A DNA stretch of 53,366 bases from Saccoglossus kowalevskii (GCF_000003605.2 NW_003107109.1:4124-57489), one strand, 5' to 3'; positions 34,101 to 48,051 are shown, counted from the stretch's first letter. Numbers and translations are program-made. The notes: generated from the sequence alone by a model not told the origin.

Positions 34101-37100
34101 ATATTTCAAATGCTTTGGAAAGATCGATACCAAGGCCCAAGCCATCTAACTATGAGTTTGTTTCATTTGGTGGAATAATATTAACACTTATTTCTGGAAC
34201 TGATTTTCCAGTTTCTCATCTGAAACTGGACAAGAAAAGATTGTGTTGTTTATCGCTTTATGAAACTATTTGGACAATATGATCTCCGTAAACAATAACT
34301 CGTAACTATTAAAGTGTTCCCAGCGTGGTTTATCATGAACACACATGTTAGTGTAGTAAACGAATACTCACAAACTGATATGTGATGCACAGTAGTGATT
34401 GTGCATCTTTTTCCCTCAGCGACTGTAGTAGACATTAGTCAAACACTGTCTGTATTGATATTTAGCGTCTGGGTTTCCGTAATATCGCTTTACATCTTAA
34501 GATATCGCAAAACCAAACACAGCAATTGCGGATTTATATACTCTAGTTACTGAAATAGAATTGCTACTAAGGAGAATGTAAGATTCCGCGTTAATAATAC
34601 GCAGATACTAGCGTTATTTCTCTTCTAATTTACGAGTATAATATTGGTACATCGGGGAAGACGAAGATGAAGTTTCACGCTAATAGTATGCTCTTGGCAA
34701 AGAAAAAAGAAAGATATGAGGTTATTATCAATCATAGCTCTCTGTTGAATTGATTATCTATTTCGTTTGGACTATAATAATCTTTTATTAATATTATTTA
34801 CTGCTTAACTGTATTTATGCCTGAAAAGATATCACTATATGGAAATTTCCAAAAAAATAGGTCACTATAGAGTACAACACTATCCATAACATAGTTGAAT
34901 ACAACAAATAATGTCCAGGGGACCAAGATCAGTATATGAGGGGCGGTAGGTTGTGAATTGTTGATTGATTTCGCGATCTTTCTGACTCTTTCAATTTTAC
35001 GAGGAATAAAGCTTCCATTTAGGTTTCAAACTGTAATGAAGTATATGTATCACGTGACTGACTCATTGCCGCGTGTTTTGCAGTGTGTAACTCATGTTGC
35101 CGTGAGCAGGAACAATAGTATAACAGTTCGAATTAAGTTAATATCCATGTCAAACTAATTAATGTATGCATATACCTCACACCTGATGTCATTGCATAGT
35201 GTGTTTTAAATGTTTCTACGGTTTTTCGGTTTTAAGTTCAGATGAATCTAAATTCAAAAGAAATTGCACATCTGAAAAAAGGGTCAGGGATAGGGCACGA
35301 CATGTTGAAAAATGGCAAGTTACGTATTATGTATATGTCACTTTAGGTTTGCCTGTTTTTATTGACGTAAGAAGCTCAGTATGAATATATCCACATCTAC
35401 CTCGTTTACCTGTCACAAAGAACAACAACTTACAGCAGAATGTGCTAATTACATGTTAGTTACCAATCTTAATCAAATGATTCTTAGACATTGTGGAACA
35501 CTTATGAAGCAAACTGAATAAAGCAATAAGTTTCTCGATTAATTTCATGTATTGAACATGTCCTAGACCGCAGATAGACTATTTCACAGTACTCGTGTTG
35601 TAATCATCGTCAAATTGTATGTGTAAATGTGTCCAAATGTTTCGTATATATATGAAAACTGAATTAAATACTTTTTATCAAATACAATGGTCAATGTTAT
35701 ATATTTGCCCGTACACCGTGCTGTTGATATAACAAGGCAGGTCAGACTGGTATCAACATTGGTTTCGTGTTTTAATCTGTCTTGTATGGAGCGAGCTGTA
35801 ACCCTGTTACTGTGGCAATGTACTCAACTTCCTATTGTCACATTTATATTCGCTGCACTGCGCACATTTATGAAATAACCATAGTTATGCAACGCCTATA
35901 TCGTTATATTTCCTTTTTGAATATGGATACACAAATGTCTATACAAAAGCCTTAAATAAGGAATAAATAATAACCCATCGCGTATATAGTACGGCTTAAA
36001 TGTTGAATATAATATTAAGAGGGCGCTAGCGACGCTGTTGTCCTTTGTAATGACATATAGCGCACTCGTCCAACTGTCACTCGCTTTCGGAAATGTTGCC
36101 AATTTGTAAAAAAAAAAAATGAAATGTAACAATAGTAATACAATCGAGGCTATAGTATAATCTTGCCCAGTACTCGGTGAGATACATATGAGGAGTGTAC
36201 CGCGGTAAGTACTTATAGCGCCCTCTTCCGTGCAAACGCTGTCGTAGACCACATGGGAGCCATGCATATGTCGTGTGTTGACATTTTAATAACCTCTATT
36301 AAGATGGGGAAATATATATCTTTGAAATTCTAATAGTTCCGTGCAGTATACCCCGCGTCCCTGTTCTGGCACATATAAGAGATGTGATTGAACGTATGTG
36401 ATACTTCGTATAGCTACATAAATGTATATTTATATATAAGTATCACAAGTTTCAAATGTTTCGTTCCAATATAATGTATTTAGTAGTTGTATAGAGAACA
36501 TTATAATATAAGAACAGGAAATCTTAAGGCTACACGAATTTGCATGTATGCATGTAATTTATCTGGGTTTGTTAGAAAGGTATCTTTCGGGGTCGATAAT
36601 GTCATTGGTTGTTTGTTGTGTATTATATAAATCGATAATTAGAATATTGTACATTTCAGTTGAATATGTAGTTACTGTAACTTATATTTAATATATCATC
36701 TCAGGATAATGTCAGTTTTATTTAAAATTATACTAATTTACGATTAAATTTAATTCTACATTTGTATTTATGATAAGTTGGTGTGTATTTTATTTTGTAA
36801 ATTTAAGTTTCTCATGAAATCATTTAACACAACAGAACTAAATAATTACTATATACTTGAAAGACACTAAACATTGTATGATAACTTATTTATGTAGTAT
36901 CGTATTTAGGCCGACAAGAACGTACTATTTAGTTCATTTTAGTATGTCGTTCATTCATTTACTCACTTCATAATCTGTTTGACAAGTTGACATGTGGAAA
37001 TAACACGTGTGGTATCTATTTTGTATATTATATAAATGATAGTGTATACATGTTTTTATCGTATCGTTATTGATATTATTGAAGACGTAATTAATAAATT

Positions 37101-37881
37101 ACGAATAACTTGTTCTCTGTATCTTTTATCACAAGACTTTTGAAATAATTGTTGCGAGACATAACACAAATCAACATCAGCAGTGTATACAAACAAAACC
37201 GTTATTGACTGATAATATGGAAGTTTTTTGTGTAGATAAATAAACATACCCATATTGATATTCCAGAACGATTACAATAAGGCGATTCAGAAATGATAAT
37301 GCACGATCACAAATATCACAATTTCGAATTTTGTTGGCGGTGATGATGCAGAACGGTTTCTCGTGTACAATGCAATATTAACGTGATATTACCATAGTTT
37401 ATTTTGATGACTTATTCAGAATACTAGTAGTATACAAATCGGTTTTACGGTGTGTTTTTTTCTTCTAATTTTCAAAGTAATTTCATAGATATATATTTCA
37501 AAATTTCTAAGTTGCTAAAATTTGTACTTAATTCTTTTTTGTAACACTTCAGGTGTATTTCATTAAACAATGGTATCTCAATTAATTTGAACGTTCTTCC
37601 ATTGTACACAGTTTTAGTTTGTTATAAACCAAAGTGAGTTGCTTTCCTCGGTGATCGTATTGCCAGAACAAACATATTGGTTATCACCAAACAGAATATG
37701 TCGTTCTGTGTTCTAGTTGTCGTCGAGAATGTATAATTATTCATTTAATATTTACTTTTTTTACAATTAATGTATTCAACTGTTATTAAACATAATTCAA
37801 TAATGACGATGCTTCACATTTTTTGTTCGTTATACTATTTCTACAAGACTGACAAGATCGATTATTTGCATTCTGGTTGAA
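34101..37881. other. Intergenic AT-rich DNA
   Basis: No supported gene. The only structure seen is the inverted-repeat segment at 36018-36226. Open frames here have no recognisable similarity. Confidence 0.5.
36018..36226. repeat. Segment bounded by AGAGGGCGCTA inverted repeats
   Basis: A perfect 11 bp inverted repeat (36018-36028 and 36216-36226) bounds 209 bp of non-coding DNA. It may be a small foldback/MITE, but no target-site duplication is clear. Confidence 0.4.
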
Positions 37882-38429
37882 NNNNNNNNNNNNNNNNNNN
37901 NNNNNNNNNNNNNNNNNNNNNNNNNNNNNNNNNNNNNNNNNNNNNNNNNNNNNNNNNNNNNNNNNNNNNNNNNNNNNNNNNNNNNNNNNNNNNNNNNNNN
38001 NNNNNNNNNNNNNNNNNNNNNNNNNNNNNNNNNNNNNNNNNNNNNNNNNNNNNNNNNNNNNNNNNNNNNNNNNNNNNNNNNNNNNNNNNNNNNNNNNNNN
38101 NNNNNNNNNNNNNNNNNNNNNNNNNNNNNNNNNNNNNNNNNNNNNNNNNNNNNNNNNNNNNNNNNNNNNNNNNNNNNNNNNNNNNNNNNNNNNNNNNNNN
38201 NNNNNNNNNNNNNNNNNNNNNNNNNNNNNNNNNNNNNNNNNNNNNNNNNNNNNNNNNNNNNNNNNNNNNNNNNNNNNNNNNNNNNNNNNNNNNNNNNNNN
38301 NNNNNNNNNNNNNNNNNNNNNNNNNNNNNNNNNNNNNNNNNNNNNNNNNNNNNNNNNNNNNNNNNNNNNNNNNNNNNNNNNNNNNNNNNNNNNNNNNNNN
38401 NNNNNNNNNNNNNNNNNNNNNNNNNNNNN
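37882..38429. other. Assembly gap (548 N)
   Basis: Run of 548 Ns directly next to a GT-rich minisatellite, so the array probably extends into it. Long open frames through the gap are artefacts. Confidence 1.
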
Positions 38430-38820
38430 ATCGTGTGTGTGTGTGTTGCATGAAATCTGTACATGTATCGTGTGTGTGTGTTGCATGAAATCTGTACATG
38501 TATCGTGTGTGTGTGTGTATGTTGTATGAAATCTGTACATGTATCGTGTGTGTGTGTGTTGTATGAAATCTGTACATGTATCGTGTGTGTGTGTTGTATG
38601 AAATCTGTACATGTATCGTGTGTGTGTGTTGCATGAAATCTGTACATGTATCGTGTATGTGTGTTGCATAAAATCTGTACATGTATCGTGTGTGCGTATG
38701 TTGCATGAAATCTGTACATGTATCGTGTATGTGTGTTGTATGAAATCTGTACATGTATCGTGTGTGTGTATGTTGTATGGAATCTGTACATGTATCGTGT
38801 GTGTGTGACATGGAACCTGT
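38430..38820 (+). repeat. GT-rich minisatellite, ~34-43 bp units, about 11 copies
   Basis: Each unit has GAAATCTGTACATGTATCGTG followed by a GT run of variable length and TTGCAT or TTGTAT. Length differences between units are mainly in the GT run. The left side is cut by the assembly gap. Confidence 0.9.
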
Positions 38821-38829
38821 ACATCTACC

Positions 38830-41800
38830 GTTTTTGAAAATGTATATGATATGAGAGATGTACCTTGTATAGAAGTATATAAAATGTTTAGACAATTTCT
38901 ATAGACTTCTCTCAAAATCATTCAAATATTTCATTCACAATTTTTTCCTCTTACGTTGTACGCACATTCATGCCTATAATTAATACCCGACTCTATTTGG
39001 AATCTAGTCTTAATACGGTGCTCCAATACCCACAATGCAAATGGGAATTTGGGCATGAATTGTAAACAAAATAATTCAAATTTACAGCACTAGAGGGCGG
39101 TATTATCCATCCATGGTATAAACCTTAATTGTTCAACGCGTATTATCGTTTATTGCTTTCTAAAAAAAAAAGTTAACAAACACAAAAAAGCACTATGTTT
39201 ACACCAAAACCAAAATATGTTTATATAATGTTTACTCATTGAGGTGGATGTGGTTTCATTCACGACGTTTCTTTATTGTTGTTGGTAACGTCAATGTTTT
39301 TAACGTAATATGACGTTATATGACGTAACGTTATTCGATGCTAAGCTCATTAACGTATGTGACGTTTGGTATGCGATGATCATTTTCTAACCTAATGCAA
39401 AGTGAAAGCTAGCGTAAGTTTTGTTTGATTTATAGCCCAGATATGGCGATTCCGGAGGTAGTCAATCACGAAGTAAAATCATTGGAAATTTTTATCCTTC
39501 AACAATTTCTTGAAAAATGCCCATATGGGATTGTACATTACAAATTACCGACCGTGGACTCTAGATTCTTTAAAATCGGCGTCATTCAAGTCTTGAAAAT
39601 TCAAAAATCTATTAAAATGATCTGTCTTTGACTGAGTCAAACACTTGAAATCACGAGGGTGGCTGGGAGCGTGTTATCATTTTTTTCGCAGTGTCTTGCC
39701 TGTACATTTTTATTTTCCTTGAATTTTGAGAACAATAGATCTTGTATCACTTTGCATGCATTGTTTTCTCGGTGTAGCTTGCAATATTTTTTGACATCAC
39801 CTTCAAATACTTGAGTCATAAGTAAATGTACTTGAATTTCTTGCTGTCTTCAAGAATTTCCCATTTCACAAGTTGACCTCATGACCAATTTAGAATCATA
39901 CAAGAACAAAAGTTAAATCCCGACCCAAATGTGATGTAAAAGCTAATTATCGCATTCAAAAGCATTCTAATTAAATTTCACAACTCATGTATGATAGACA
40001 ACAACTAACTAAAAACAATATTCACCCTAACACAATACAATTTACAAAATGGACTCGATGTTTTTGAAGTACACGTTTATTCTTTCATGTCGAAGTTAAA
40101 ATATGTTTAACAAAGGTCACCCTATCTCATGAAATGGCAGTGGATTATAGTGTATCGTTTGAAGTTTGTTAATATGGCCGCGTCATTTTAATGTCACTAC
40201 CAAGCCTATACGCAAACAAACGCATAGTCTGAAGTTGCATAGTCAAGTCTCAACTCTTGTAAGAAAACACAACATCAACGCTTTACAGCTATCATACATA
40301 CAACACAATTCTTAACAAGTTGTGATCCCTTGCTGTAATTCCAGAAATTGTAAATAATATATTGTCTATTTCTCTGGTAAACAGAAAGTTCATATCAGTT
40401 TTGCCGAAAGAGGGCGCATTAGATTTAATTATTGGGCCCTCTATCGATCGACATGAACACCGTTCAATGATATTGATTACGATTATTCTTATACAAGAAA
40501 AAGTAGACCAGGTTGTTGTCATTTTATAAATTGTTATTTTAACAAGAGTAGCATACATGAAGCAGATTGCGGAAAGAATAAATTTACATTACTGACTATT
40601 TGATTTTCATTCTTCGAGTATTGGATATTACTTTGAATAAAACTTAACAAACACACGATTGATATACAGCTTTCATGCCACACACACACGAAAACGGTAA
40701 TATGTGTACTGATATTACCTAAAGTACTCATTTGAGATACATGGCCGAATGCACTTTTTATTCTCAGTTGAAATTATACTAAATATCTTTTTTAATTGTG
40801 TAAATTGCAGCAATCCACTCCAGTTACTTGTTCAAATTAGGCATCATACCACTATGACGATATATGCGTTTCTGACGAATGTTGATTTGAAGTGAGCTGC
40901 TATGGTTATCTGCATTATATCAGGTGCAGCCAACGAGCAAATTTGTCAAAACCATGACTAGTTATTTTTTATCATTATATAAACTTGTTATAAACATTTT
41001 GGACCTCTATCAAAATTTGGAGGGGAGGGTTCAAGCTGTTCGTATCCCCCTCCCACACTGGCATGAAAAAAATGCCCTCCCATCAACTACTGGTCCCCAC
41101 TACCCCTTCCCCACATGTTACAGTCCCCATTACCCCTGTCCCTATTGGTTCTAAGTTCCCATTTCCCCTCCCGCAAAAAAAGGCAAATCTGTTGCCCGCT
41201 CCCCCACATGGAAGTTGTTTAAATTTCCTTCTCCCCACCATTGGTTTGTCCATTCACCTAAAAAACGAGCTCAATGGTTTGTCGAATTACTATGCTCCCC
41301 ATACACTTTTTAGACAAAATGTAAGAGAGATGCAAAGTGCGCCCTCTAGAGGTAGTGAGACAAAATAGCCATGTTGCAATCGACAAGGCGAGGGGCGAAC
41401 ATTCAACATCTGGAGTGACAGGAGTCACTTTTTTTTCTCACAAATGAATGCAAAAACAAAACAAACAAAAAAAGATAGAACAAATGTTATTTGACATCGT
41501 AAGCTCATTGCTATTTAAATTTGGAACTTGTTGACAGAACGCACACTGGTGTGAATTCAATTCGAATGTCTGTACCTCTGACATGCAAGCCAGTGTTATA
41601 ACTACCCACTTACTGGACCTCCAGTGACAAACCATTTCAAAATCCATCAAAACAGACGGCTATCTGATTGGTAGAACAGCCAGTTGACGACACTAAAATA
41701 TTCACACACAGCACATGAGAAGTAACACAAGCATAAATTCTATTTATCTGCAACATTCAAACATACACAAAGTACAGTATTCCGAGTGCAAAGATCATAT

Positions 41801-42595
41801 GGATTCAAATCATTTGTGGGCGGAAATAATTTTGAATTGGTTTGTCACTGGTAAAGTATTATTGGTAACACTGCCCGAATTGCTGAAAATCATTTATTTT
41901 TTGTCATGACTGTACAGGGAATTATGAATACAAGATAAATCAACCAAATCACAGGATTTAGTCATCAATAAAATATGTCTAGAGTTGGAAAAATATGCAA
42001 TTTAGCTAATTTACATTTACTAATCATCCACTATAATTTGGAATGAGATTACGTCAATGTACTTCCTTAGAAAATTTGGTCCAAATCAGTTTGTGAGATA
42101 ATTTCAATTTAATAAAGGCTTGCATTGTACTTCACACACAGGAGCCAACAAGAGATGGACAAACAAGTTATAACTCATAATACAAACAAATCATTTTATT
42201 TTATTCTTTTCCATTCTAAATATAGTAAATTGGGTAAAAGATAATGTTATTTTGTAAAAAGTCCATTACTAGTGTAAAATCTGTATTAGAAGCCGCATCC
42301 CTAATAGAAGTCGCACCCATTCTTTTTGAATGATTTGGAACCAAAAAATCATATTTTGAATTTACATACATTTATCTTCAGTTAACATTTATAATGTATC
42401 TAGGTTTGAGCAGTAAGTGGATGGGTGTTTACACATCTCATCTTATTACATTAATAAGGTATAAATCCTCAAGAATACCACAATTAACTATAACACTATT
42501 GACTATCTTGCAGAGTTCAGTAGAAGCAAATCAAATTCCCTGTATTACAAGAATATTTGTTCACAATAACAATAGCACATATTCTTATGTGCTTA
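38830..42595. other. Intergenic DNA with CTCF-like and ZNF143-like motifs and a C-rich stretch
   Basis: No supported gene. It contains a ZNF143/Staf-like motif (39027-39040), CTCF-like motifs (39077-39090 plus; 41339-41352 minus), and a C-rich, low-complexity stretch (about 41045-41235) that produces an artefactual proline-rich frame. Confidence 0.5.
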
Positions 42596-43440
42596 ACATT
42601 TTTGACAAAGTAGATCTATGGTCCTATTACAGTAATTTCTCTATTAGTAGCACATGTCCTTACATTTTTGACAAAGTAGATCCTATTACAGTAATTCCTC
42701 TATTAGTAGCACATGTGCTTACATTTTTGACAAAGTAGATTCTATTACAGTAATTCCTCTATTAGTAGCACATGTGCTTACATTTTTGACAAAGTAGATC
42801 TATGGTCCTATTACAGTAATTCCTCTATTAGTAGCACATGTTCTAACATTTTTGACAACGTAGATCCATGGTCCTATCACAGTAATTCCTCTATTAGTAG
42901 CACATGTCCTTACATTTTTGACAAAGTAGATCCTATTACAGTAATTCCTCTATTAGTAGCACATGTGCTTACATTTTTGACAAAGTAGATTCTATTACAG
43001 TAATTCCTCTATTAGTAGCACATGTGCTTACATTTTTGACAAAGTAGATCTATGGTCCTATTACAGTAATTCCTCTATTAGTGGCACATGTGCTTACATT
43101 TTTGACAAAGTAGATCTATGGTACTATTACAGTAATTCCTCTATTAGTAGCACATGTTCTAACATTTTTGACAACGTAGATCCATGGTCCTATCACAGTA
43201 ATTCCTCTATTAGTAGCACATGTGCTTACATTTTTGACAAAGTAGATCCTATTACAGTAATTCCTCTATTAGTAGCACATGTGCTTACATTTTTGACAAT
43301 GTAGATCTATGGTCCTATTACAGTAATTCCTCTATTAGTGGCACATGTGCTTACATTTTTGACAAAGTAGATCTATGGTACTATTACAGTAATTCCTCTA
43401 TTAGTAGCACATGTGCTTACATTTTTGACAAAGTAGGTCT
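42596..43440 (+). repeat. Minisatellite of mixed 59 and 66 bp units with higher-order pattern
   Basis: About 14 units starting ACATTTTTGACAAAGTAGAT. Two length classes differ by the 7 bp CTATGGT. Unit starts: 42596, 42662, 42721, 42780, 42846, 42912, 42971, 43030, 43096, 43162, 43228, 43287, 43353, 43419. Lengths run 66,59,59,66,66,59... with marker variants (CAACGTAGATCCATGG) recurring, so blocks of several units were duplicated together. A frame read through it (42394-42738) is an artefact. Confidence 0.92.
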
Positions 43441-43963
43441 ATAGTAAGATTGCAGTATTTCCTTTTTAAACATGTACTTGAATAAATGCACCACTAATAT
43501 GATGTGGCATACAAAAAAGAAATTACAAAGTAGGTTGCTGATGTTGCAATGTTCCATGTAGTATTTCATAAGTAAATTGTCTGCGAAACGTGGATACATC
43601 AGCCTATGAAATAAAGAAAATATTTGGTGAATAGTGGTAACATATGATTATATGCAGTTTAAAACAAACAAGTGTAGCGCCCTCGCCCGGCAATGTGTAC
43701 CATTCGTTGGTAGCCAAAAACAAAAATAGTGCATTGTTTTTAAATTGACTTGTGTGTGTTTTATCATAATCTGTCGATGTGCTTAAGAAATCTCGGGGTA
43801 TTATTATGTCATACGTTGTCCACGCGCTAAAGACAGGGTGGGCCATTATGTCATTGTGATTTCGAGCACCAAAAACATGTCTGGGTATTACGTGACTTCA
43901 TAAAGAAAGCTGTTATATACACACTTATAGTGCTATAACATAATAGGGCAAAGTTCACAAATT

Positions 43964-46118
43964 TTGGATTACCCATCATTCAACTTTGTTAAATAAACAT
44001 GGCGTCCATCTAACCACACAGTAGTATTGTTGTCTAGTTGTCTTTACTATTTACTATTTGTTTGAAACATTTCCACATTGAGGAAATCGTATCACAGTAG
44101 CTGCGATAACTGCGATAACTATGAACAACTGTGTTGTTTAGCATCAGTCGTCAGAACTATCAGTCTAACAGTAAATTGACTAAAATACCTGCGCGGCAGC
44201 TTGTTAATGTGAAGGATCATTTCGCTACTAAATGGGAGCATTTCAAGTCATCGTGGCAATATTACGTCAATGTTAATGGGTTGAAAGATAGAGATAAAAC
44301 CTATTCAGGTAGGTGTTTTATAAAGTATTATGGGACTTGATTGTAGGAAAATACGTCGTCTGAACCTCGAAAACAAGATCTTCAGTGAACTCTGAAAAAT
44401 GAGATGAATATTTCATATGCTCCAAAAGCATCTTTCGTTTGAGAGCGTGAAGTTTTGTTACGCTAATCATACGGAATACGTGTCTTCGGATCAATATGTC
44501 GTGCGATTACATCAGTTAGAAGAAACCTACGAATTAGACAATCTTATTGAAAGTTACTTGAGTGATAGACTTGTTATGGATACACGTATGATACGTACAC
44601 CAGAGTAGATTACTGAGAGAACGACATGTGTCAGATTTGAGGAGATACATTGAGTCTCTCCGTGCAAACGAGTTGTCAATATACAGATAAGAGATAACGC
44701 GATTGATACTATGAACACAATACATGCAGAACCGTAACTGAAATAACAAGACAACAAACATGAGAACGGACAATTCAGAAAGAAATATACAGCCAATACA
44801 TGCAAGATATAAATCCAAATATCCAGCATATTGTAAAACAATAAATTACTTTATACTACTGCACAAGACAGAGATATCATGACAAGAATGTTCTCTAATA
44901 ATTATTGCTGAACCGATCACATAAAAGCGATTTGAGACAGCGGCAGGTGCCATGTATGAATCAGCTATGCTCAAGCAATGGGTTAAATCCAGTGACTGTG
45001 AAACTCTCTGCTATTGCTGAAATTCCACATAACTGCACTACAAAGTTTGTTGATAAATTACTTGACAGGATTCATGCCAAATTTTTTAAGGTATGTGAGC
45101 CGCTTTATTAGAATACAAAGAAAGATGTAGAATTTATTAGCGTAAACTACTTTTACTAATTTATTTCATAATTCATGACTTATAATGTAATAACACAATA
45201 TTACAATCAAATCTGCATAATAAAATTAACTTATTGAAGGTCATCGGTTGTCATCAAAGAGATTTTTTGCTAAAAGTTCTAATAGTTCATACGGCAGAAT
45301 TCAGAGCTATTTGTGACACAAATTACAGCCTACAAAATCTAAAGCGCCACAGAGAAAAGGTTCACCGTGGCTAAAGTCAGTCCACGCTTATGTCTAGTTG
45401 AAAAGGTGATGGTCTTCTTTATAGATGAAATCGCAAATGTATTCTGTCAGATCCATTCCAAGTAGCGAACAATCGTGAATGATGTTATCAGAGATAATTT
45501 GACACTGGGAACATAACAGAGCCTACTCAATCAAATGCAGCATTCATATCATACATAAATACCTCCCGTGACTAGCACTGATGTTACTGCTCCGTATCAC
45601 ACACCTGTAAAACTACATGTTTTTACAAGAAGTCAAAGAATCAGTGTCCCTCCTGTCAAACTTAAAATAATGTTATGAACTGATATGAACTGTGTTTACA
45701 GAAGCAGTGTTTAGAACTAGTTTCAGTGTGCCTAAAAGCGGGAGGGTCGTCACCTGCGCACGCGCGGGGATTGAGTCCTGAGCGATGATAACAACACACG
45801 CTAAACGCAAAGGCTTATGGGTAAACCTTTGTTTGTAAACAATGACACGCTGTGGTCATCGGACGCATGCGCAGCCGACGACTCTCCTGCTTCAACGTTC
45901 ACTTTAATGTTTGTTGCTGCTAGACATTTTCTCAGAAATAGAGTATTGTAATTTGGAGAAAGGGAAATGTTGATATATAGATGTACGCTTGTAATGTTAT
46001 ACCATACTAGATCAGATATTATAGACTACCCATAATGCACCGTGGTTGAATAAATATGGCGTCCGTCTAGGTACACAGTACTATTGTTGTCAAGTCGTCT
46101 TTACTGGATTACTACATT
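43964..46118 (+). mobile_element. Fossil Ty3/gypsy-like LTR retrotransposon, gag region only
   Basis: Between 44131 and about 45000 the + strand resembles a Ty3/gypsy-type Gag: WEHFKSSWQYYVNVNGL near 44230-44285, then a stretch about 44420-44690 similar to the C-terminal capsid part, and a weak cysteine-containing region near 44940. Direct repeats of about 95 bp (43964-44058 and 46022-46118, sharing ATGGCGTCC and TATTGTTGTC) may be LTR remnants. No protease, reverse transcriptase or integrase is seen. It is old and clearly broken in several places; a MITE (45737-45901) sits within the interval. Confidence 0.55.
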
Positions 46119-46756
46119 AACTAGGCACAACTTTCATTAATTGTAGTCAAACTCGATTACTGCAGTAATGTGTATACTTGTGTTTGAAGATATATATTCT
46201 CACGGGTTTTCGATCGGCAATTCAAAATATGCTGGTAAATCAAATATTAATGCCATAACTCTCAATAGGTTTCATTACATACATCGGATTAGTCTAAACT
46301 AGGTTATCATTGATTCCCGAATGAAACACACAACTTAAGGTTTTTATGCGCGTATTCGTCATTTATACGAGTGCGGGAGATTCCTTTGAAGATCTAGCAT
46401 ATATACGAGTTATTAGATGTCATCATTGATTACGATATCAGATATACATCGCCATTCTTGCTCATATTATATTAATATTACCTTTTTGCTTTAATTTAAG
46501 GCATGGTGCATACAATTATGTGTAGGTCACTTTCTAAATGTGCCGTGACTACAAATTCCGAAAGGTCAACACTCGTACACTGCACACACGTACTACTAAT
46601 TTATTTCATAATTCATGACTTATAATGACTTCATAATGCAATAACACAATCGAATCTACAGAATAAGATTAACTTAGCCGTTGGTGGTTTTCGGTTGTCA
46701 TCAAAGAGGTTCTTTGCTGAAAGTTCTAGTAGTTCAAGCGGCACAATTCAGAGCAT
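45145..46756 (+). repeat. Direct repeat pair, ~165 bp units 1.44 kb apart
   Basis: 45145-45309 and 46585-46756 share ACTAATTTATTTCATAATTC, TGACTTATAATG, GGTTGTCATCAAAGAG, AAAGTTCTA and AATTCAGAGC in order, with small indels. With the 43964/46022 pair this gives the order A-gag-B-A'-B', suggesting a tandem duplication or two insertions of one element. Confidence 0.6.
45737..45901 (+). mobile_element. piggyBac-like MITE, family A copy 2
   Basis: About 165 bp, roughly 80% like 940-1101 by eye. Begins AGCGGGAGGGTCGTCACCTG and ends with the matching inverted repeat, now eroded (CTCTCCTGCTT). The flanking TTAA has decayed to CTAA/TCAA. It is inserted in the region of the fossil retroelement. Confidence 0.75.
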
Positions 46757-46759
46757 ATA

Positions 46760-48050
46760 TTTGTGCAAAAGTTGGAGCTATTTGTTATTATTCCCAGTTG
46801 CTGCTAACGTCGATTTCTCTGGGTTTATACTTGATATCTGCTACGGTGTGTGTAATGTATTATTATTATTCTGCTATACAGTTCGCGACACACGTAATGA
46901 ATGTGGCAATGACAATTGAAGCATTCCGTTAATTTCCTCATGGATTGTCGTATGCAAATCTTTCCAAAGTTTAGAAATCACTTTAATCCCTGAAACAGAA
47001 CAATATGAGTTCGCAGTAAATCATAAGTGGTGTCTAGGCGTAGTCTTGGAATAGTTACGGCAAGGGTGTGGTAGTATCATGTGACATCTTGTTAGTTGGA
47101 ACACGATGCATGTCATTGGCTTTTGAGTTATGTGACGTTTTAAAGCTATATGTTGAATATTCATAAGTTGATCATTATGCGGCTCTTGAATTTACGAGCT
47201 TACGAATTATTTGAGAAAATGAATACACATTCTCAAAGTTCCTTGCTTACGTATGCATACATTTACTGCATTACATATTGCGTGATAAATGTTCTAGAAC
47301 TTTTATAACATATTTCATTCAATTGAAAATCCCGGCACTTTGAAATAACTACATGATTTTATATACGTGTCGTTCTACGTCATTGAAGCTAGCGTTCATG
47401 TCATAAGTTCTGCAAAGAATGTACCATTTGACTGAGTTTCAGTTTTTCAGAATTATACTATTTTTTTTTTTTATTGTGGTTAAAAAAATATCATGACAAG
47501 AATACAATAAGAAATCTAAGTAACACTATCCCAATGATTCTCCTGTGTACTGAAACACATCATCGCTTCCCCAGGAATTAACGAAGCACCTAGTGTCAAC
47601 GTGACCACAGGGACTTGACGATCTAGATATTGTTGATAAGAACTATCATAAAAAACATACATGTCATATAATTTTTACGACTTAGATATCTATATTTTGA
47701 TGAATTATTTCTTAGAACTAATAAACAAGCACCCCTCCCCCATGACTGCCGCTATCAGGATTTCGGTCGGACCAGTGTACAGTGGAAGCAAAATATTGAA
47801 AGTAATAATGAAAGTTAAATAAATCGGCTTTTGGTTCGTTAAACGTCGCCATCAGCAGTTTTCCGTGACATTGTCGTTTTGATGACCCAGACTTTTTTTA
47901 AATTTAGGTCAAGTTCAATATTGAAGCGATCACAATATATAATGATAATACACAATCACAGAAATTTGTTATTGCCGATTTGGGCGTCTAAATTCTTAAT
48001 CTCGTATTATTATACGTAATAACCATAACGGCCAATCAGATTCGTGCATC
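46760..48050. other. Intergenic AT-rich DNA
   Basis: No supported gene, repeat array or RNA seen. The frame at 46681-46932 overlaps the repeat copy and is not supported. Confidence 0.4.
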
Positions 48051-48051
48051 A

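Noticed and set aside
37786-38921. Histidine/threonine-rich 300+ residue frames
   Set aside because: They translate a GT-rich minisatellite and 548 Ns; not a gene.
41045-41235. CRISPR-like or other prokaryotic repeat arrays
   Set aside because: None of the tandem arrays in the window has alternating constant repeats and unique spacers; all are minisatellites in animal DNA.
40924-41368. Proline-rich frames in a C-rich stretch
   Set aside because: Low-complexity CCCC-rich DNA; no domain, start context or splice sites.
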